Source: Austropuccinia psidii (Eukaryota > Basidiomycota > Pucciniomycetes > Pucciniales > Sphaerophragmiaceae). From it: 64,000 bases of DNA. The stretch is from assembly GCA_023105745.1 (NCBI GenBank), contig JALGQZ010000009.1, forward strand, positions 6,447,937-6,511,936, read 5' to 3'. Each line of letters opens with the position of its first letter. The first letter of the stretch is position 1. The notes beneath the pieces are model-generated. The model worked only from the letters and a program-made list of their open reading frames with translations. It had not been told where the DNA came from and made no database searches. Shown piece by piece: positions 59,690 to 64,000 of this stretch. The position numbers and the translations under genes were made by a program.

Positions 59690-62600
59690 TCAAGCTTTTG
59701 AAGAATTCGGCCCAGGCTTGTCAGGATATAATGAATGAAAATCTTTGACAAGTTCAGGACAATTCTTGAGGTTTTCGGTTGGTTCCCAAGTGGATCTTTC
59801 TGGGTCTTGACTGAAACCTTTCCATTCCACCAGATACCATAATTTTCCTCTCTTGAGCTTTGAGTCCAGTATTTGAGAGACTTCCCATTCCTCTTCTTCT
59901 TCAATGGTGATTGGAGGAGGAGGCTCTTGATGCCTATTTGGGATTGTTGACGTCTTGACTGGTTCCAAAAGGGAAATATGGAAAACTGGGTGGATGGATT
60001 TCCATTGAGATGGAAGCTTGAGGTGGTAGGCATGAGTGCTGACTTTCTTCAAGATTGGAAAAGGACCCAGCCATCTTTCAGACAGCTTTTTGGTGGGTCT
60101 GGTTGATTTGATGTTCTTGGAAGAGAGCCATACCATGTCACCAGGATTGAAAACAGGTGGACTTGCTCTACTTTTATCTGCATACCTCTTAAACCTGTTT
60201 ATGGCAACTTCAAGTTCTCTCTTGACATCTTGCTGTACTGATTGGACTTTTGTTGATAACTTTCCAGCAGGAGTATCTTGAGTGATGTGAACTGAGTCAA
60301 ATTGAGGATCTCTTCCATAAACAGTGAAAAACGGTGATTGTTTTGTTGAAGAGTGGTCAGAGTTATTGTAGGCAAATTCAGCCAGAGGGAGCCAGGTGTT
60401 CCAATCATCTTGATGATAACTGACATACATCCGAAGGTACTGTTCTAGTATCTGATTTACCCTCTCTGTCTGTCCATCAGTTTCTGGATGATAAGCAGTT
60501 GACAAGTCTCTTGAAATCTTGAGCTGCTGACAAAGGTTGGTCCAAAAGGAAGAAACAAAAAGAGAACCTCAATCACTAACAATGCTTGAAGGAAGGCCAT
60601 GCTTTGAGAAAATATTCTTGATGAATAAATGGGCCAAATCTAATGAAGTGATTGAAGCTATTGTTGGAATAAAAATCTCCATTTTTGAGAATCTGTCCAC
60701 TATGACTAAAATTGAGTCAAAGGAATTGGACAGTGGCAATTGAGTGATGAAATCCATTGAAAGACAAATCCAAGGACCACTTGGAATTGGAAGAGGCTTG
60801 AGGAGTCCAAACTTCTTGTGATGAATATTTTTGTTTCTTGAACACTGTTGACAGGATGAGACATAATCCTTGATAAATTGAGTCATGCCGGACCAGTGGA
60901 AATCCCGCTTGACAAGTTTGAGAGTCTTCTCTTGGCCAGGGTGTCCAGCTAGAGGAGAGTCATGCCGATTTTGAAGTATATTGAGTTGAATTGTGGGGTC
61001 ATTTGGGACCACCACCCGATCTTTGAAAAGGAGAAGTTTGGAAGAGGAATCAAGAGAATAATCTTGGACAGATTTACCTTTACCCAAATCTTCAAGGACA
61101 CTTCTATATTGAGAATCTTGCCACACTGCCTTCTGAATTGAATCAATCAAATTTGAAATTGAATCCACCTTGACTGCAAAAAACTTTGAGGCTTGAATTT
61201 CATCTTGCTTAATTATCTTCTGATAGTTCATTGGATTCTTGCTGATGAAATCCTCCCCCCTCTCCGGGTAAACGTCGTCCCGACGTGACAAGGCATCTGG
61301 AAGGGTGGCCAAGCGGCCAGGGCGGTAAGTGATTGAGAAATGGAATTCAGATAAAAATTCAGCCCAGCGGGCTTGACGGCGAGTCAGAATCTTGGAAGAC
61401 ATGAAATATTGAAGAGATGAATGATCGGTGAGAACTTCAAAAGGGGAAGAAATAGAAAGAAGGAAAGCTCTCCAGCGCTTGAGAGCCCAGACTATGCCAA
61501 GGAGTTCCTTGTCATGAATCTCATAATTGAGCTCAGCTGGGAGAAGCTTGCGGCTATCAAATGCAATGGGATGTTTTCCTGAGTCAGAGACCTGACTCAG
61601 TACAGCACCCAAGGCATAATCTGATGCATTGGTCTCTACAATGGTGGGTAGAGAAGGATTGAAATGAGAAAGGATTGGAGCAGTGGTGAATGCCTCTTTG
61701 AGTTGATGAAACTGTCTAAGAGCTTCCTCATTGAGGGGAAAACGGGAATCTTTCTTGAGGAAACTTGTGAGTGAACTAATTTTCTTTGAATAATTCTTGA
61801 TGAAACGGCGGTAAAAATTGGCAAAGCCAAGGAATGATTGAAGAGCCTTGAGGTTTCTTGGAGGTGGCAAATTGAGAATTTGCTGGACTTTTGCTTGGTC
61901 CATCTTGAGGCCTTCAGAAGAAACTACATAACCAAGATATTCCACACTAGAAACATGAAATAGGCATTTGGACGCCTTAGCAAAGAGGTTATTGGCTCTG
62001 AGTCTGGAAAGAACAGTGGACACATGAGTGACATGTTCTTCCTCAGATTTGGAAAAGACCATAATGTCATCCAAATAAACCACAACATAAACATCAAGAA
62101 GATCATAAAAAATATCATTGACGAGATTTTGAAAAGAAGCAGGAGCATTGGTAAGCCCAAATGGCATAACCAAGTACTCATAACTACCATATTTGGTTCT
62201 AAAACAAGTCAAATGTTCATCACCTTCCTTGATTCTGAGCAGGTTATATGCACCACGCAAATCAATCTTGGAGAAGATAGAAGAACCATTGAAAACAGTG
62301 AGAAGCTGATTCATAGGAGGAACAGGATACTTGTTCTTCCTAGTAACAGCATTGAGCTTGCGATAATCAACACACAAACGGAGGCCACCATCTTTCTTTT
62401 TGACAAAAAGAACAGGTGCTCCTGTAGAAGAGGAGCTTGGCCGGATGAAACCTTTCTCTACATTCTCTGAAATGTAGGCCCTGAGTGTATCTGACTCTTG
62501 GTTTGATAAAGAGTAGATCACCCCAACTGGAGGTAGAGACCCCTCCAGCTCGATATGATGATCACAGGCGCGGTGAGGAGGAAGTTTCTCTGCTTTCACC

Positions 62601-63405
62601 TTGGAAAATACATCCAAATATTGGTGATAAACAGAAGGAACAACCTTCATCACGGTTTCTATTTCTTCTGGCTCTTCCTCTTCATCCCACAACTCCTCCA
62701 GGGAGTCATGATAAGATGAAGGAGGAAGGTCCATATTCCCAAAGAAGAGATGAAGTGAAGATACAGAATTATCTTCTCCAACATCTTGAATCTCTTTGAA
62801 GACTTCATCTCTAGATGATAGTAATGACTGATGGGAATTAAGGGAAGGAATATGGACAGAAGACGGAAATGATGGTGTTCTAGAATCACCAACCAGAGCT
62901 GCACATGATTTGGCAGAAGAAAAGTCATTACTGAAAGAAATTGAAGGATCATTATAGTCCTTATGATCAGAATTAAAGGTGATCAATCCTTGCCTCCAAT
63001 CATTAAATGGATTAAAATGATTAAGAAAGTCAAAGCCCAATATGAGGTCTTCTCCCTTGGGAGTATCAATGACTAAAAAGTCCCATTCAAAGCTTGGGAA
63101 GGAAGGGAGCTCAACCATATATTTAGTATGGTGAGTCACAAATAAAGAAGGAGACTCAGAGGAGTCAAGAATAATAAGGGGAATCATCTCCGGGAGTTCT
63201 GACATGGTCAAAGAATACTTGTGAACAAACCGCTTTGCAATAAATGAGTTGGTAGCACCAGAATCAATGAGAATACTGTAAAACATATCAGAGAGAGAAG
63301 AAAAAACAAAAAATTTAAGAGAATTTTTGACACCAGTATTCAGAATGCACAATTGTGCTCTGGATGGAAAACTGTGAAGACCATTGAACACAACATGATC
63401 TTCAC
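59690..63405 (-). pseudogene. Pol of element C: protease, RT, RNase H, integrase, chromodomain
   Basis: The pol frame enters from gag by a -1 shift at 63412-63418. Counting residues from 63391: protease LIDSGATNSF (42-50); RT FVKKKDGGLRLCVDYRKLN (329-347) with YLDD at 439-442; RNase H with ETNAS at 586-590, where the catalytic Asp of TDAS is Asn, then TDHSSLQYF and PDALSRR. In integrase, HHCC is HDSPLAGH...CQQC and the first core Asp is SMDFI. A TGA at 60569-60571 stands where Arg (CGA) is expected, right after the second Asp (SIVSD). The frame then continues from 60568 to 59690 with AYHPETDGQTERVNQ (Glu) and a C-terminal chromodomain (EVSQILDSKLKRGKLWYLVE, WKGFSQDPERSTWEP). One nonsense codon and the RNase H change make this copy defective. 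Confidence 0.85.
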
Positions 63406-64000
63406 TCAGGCTTTTCCCTGGCTGGGAAATTTGCCTGACGGTTGGGTAAGCTTGTTTTGAGGCCTTTTGAAACAGGACTCAATACTATGCTTCCCACCAC
63501 AATAGGTACAAAGACCCTCTTTGATTCTTCTTTCTTTTTCAGAGTTCATGAGCTTGAAATCTTTATTCAACAAAGAAGAATGGGGCTTGTCCCTCTTCTG
63601 AAAATTCTTCTTCTTCTTATGACTTGAGCTTGAAGAATTTTGAGGATGAGAAGAACTTGACTTTGAGGCTTCTGGCTTCTTCTCTTGATGATGACTCTTT
63701 TCATTTTGCCTCTCATGGTACCTGGTATCAAGTTCCAGGGTAACGTCCATTAAGTCTTGAAGAGAGTCAATTCTTGAAGGATGGGAGGCCAATTGATCCA
63801 AAATCCTGGATGGCAATCCCTTCCTGAAATGATGGATGAGAGCTCTTTCACCCCAATCCCCGATTCTTGAGACTAAGCTTCTGAAATCAGCAATGTATAA
63901 GGATACATGCCCACCTTCTTTCATTCTTAAAGAATCCAACTCAGCTTCTGCTTTTCTGACTTCATTCGGGTCACCAAATAAAGTGAAGAGTTGAGATTCA
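63406..64000 (-). CDS. Gag of element C, C-terminal part
   Basis: Open from the window edge to the TGA at 63406-63408. Capsid-like C-terminal region (KEGGHVSLYIADFRSLVSRI, IHHFRKGLPSRILDQLA) is followed by a Ser/Lys/His-rich linker and a zinc-knuckle variant CTYCGGKHSIESC, with spacing CX2CX3HX4C instead of the usual CX2CX4HX4C. It ends PSGKFPSQGKA. The pol frame lies -1 relative to gag and overlaps its end. Confidence 0.75.
   Translation of the reverse strand, partial: ESQLFTLFGDPNEVRKAEAELDSLRMKEGGHVSLYIADFRSLVSRIGDWGERALIHHFRKGLPSRILDQLASHPSRIDSLQDLMDVTLELDTRYHERQNEKSHHQEKKPEASKSSSSHPQNSSSSSHKKKKNFQKRDKPHSSLLNKDFKLMNSEKERRIKEGLCTYCGGKHSIESCFKRPQNKLTQPSGKFPSQGKA
63412..63418 (-). other. 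Candidate -1 ribosomal frameshift site between gag and pol
   Basis: The minus strand reads G GGA AAA in the gag frame, a canonical X-XXY-YYZ heptamer. One codon (GCC) follows, then the gag stop TGA. A one-base backward slip at the heptamer continues as AGC CTG AGT in the pol frame, which is open through the protease. Confidence 0.6.

Larger units (their letters stand above)
57298..64000 (-). mobile_element. Chromodomain gypsy retrotransposon C, 5' end off the window
   Basis: 3' LTR 57298-58884, polypurine tract, long 3' UTR, pol (59690-63405) and partial gag (to the edge). It is inserted in the integrase zinc finger of element B; the 5 bp next to it, GTATG at 57293-57297, is the predicted target duplication. 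Pol is open except for one nonsense codon, so this is the youngest large element in the window. Confidence 0.85.

Overview
The window looks like transposon-packed DNA from a rust fungus (Pucciniales, Basidiomycota). It is AT-rich, and the reading frames are mostly Ty3/gypsy and Ty1/copia polyproteins. Introns are short with GT..AG ends, and no housekeeping gene, rRNA or canonical tRNA is recognisable. Several proteins match families I recall as multicopy in the myrtle rust Austropuccinia psidii: the Zn2Cys6-like protein at the left edge, the 36-40 kb gag-protease, the gypsy gag with the overlapping frame, and the chromodomain gypsy at the right end. That attribution is from memory, without any search.

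Layout. 1-977 (minus) is a two-exon Zn2Cys6-like gene running off the edge. 978-2844 holds TGCGCA-array DNA and the 3' LTR of a plus-strand retroelement, joined to a truncated Tc1-like transposon (to 3989). 3992-5640 is a CpG-containing, GC-richer island of unknown nature. 6.25-12.5 kb is a decayed copia element (minus) whose RNase H is split by an intact 464-bp TRIM with 5-bp target duplications. 12568-15377 is a solo LTR with a second LTR of the same family nested in it head-to-head. 15.9-22.9 kb is a second decayed copia element (minus) whose RT is split by a hAT transposon with an 8-bp target duplication. 22.9-27.8 kb is AT-rich decayed DNA. 27804-29233 is a third solo LTR of the same family. 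29.5-31.5 kb is a decayed gypsy pol. 33.4-40.4 kb carries a leader and a broken gag-protease polyprotein with a second, catalytically degenerate protease-like domain. 41.1-42.3 kb is a gag fragment followed by splice-site-rich DNA.

42331-52754 is a complete but mutated 10.4-kb gypsy element A (minus), with both LTRs and an AAAAG target duplication. Its gag leader has an exon-like block and about 500 nt open in two frames. 54032-57297 is the 3' part of a related gypsy element B (minus). B is interrupted in its integrase zinc finger by chromodomain gypsy element C (57298 to beyond 64000, minus). C is the youngest-looking large element: nearly open pol, and a -1 frameshift heptamer just before the gag stop.

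The window is therefore a stack of insertions that can be ordered in time: copia 1 before the TRIM, copia 2 before the hAT, solo LTR R1 before R2, element B before C, and the 41-54 kb locus before element A. Many interruptions are consistent with C-to-T or G-to-A changes. No host gene system was identified. The features most worth a second look are the Zn2Cys6-like gene family, the dual-frame gag of element A, the TRIM with a Pol III B-box, the TGCGCA array with higher-order spacing, and the frameshift site of element C.
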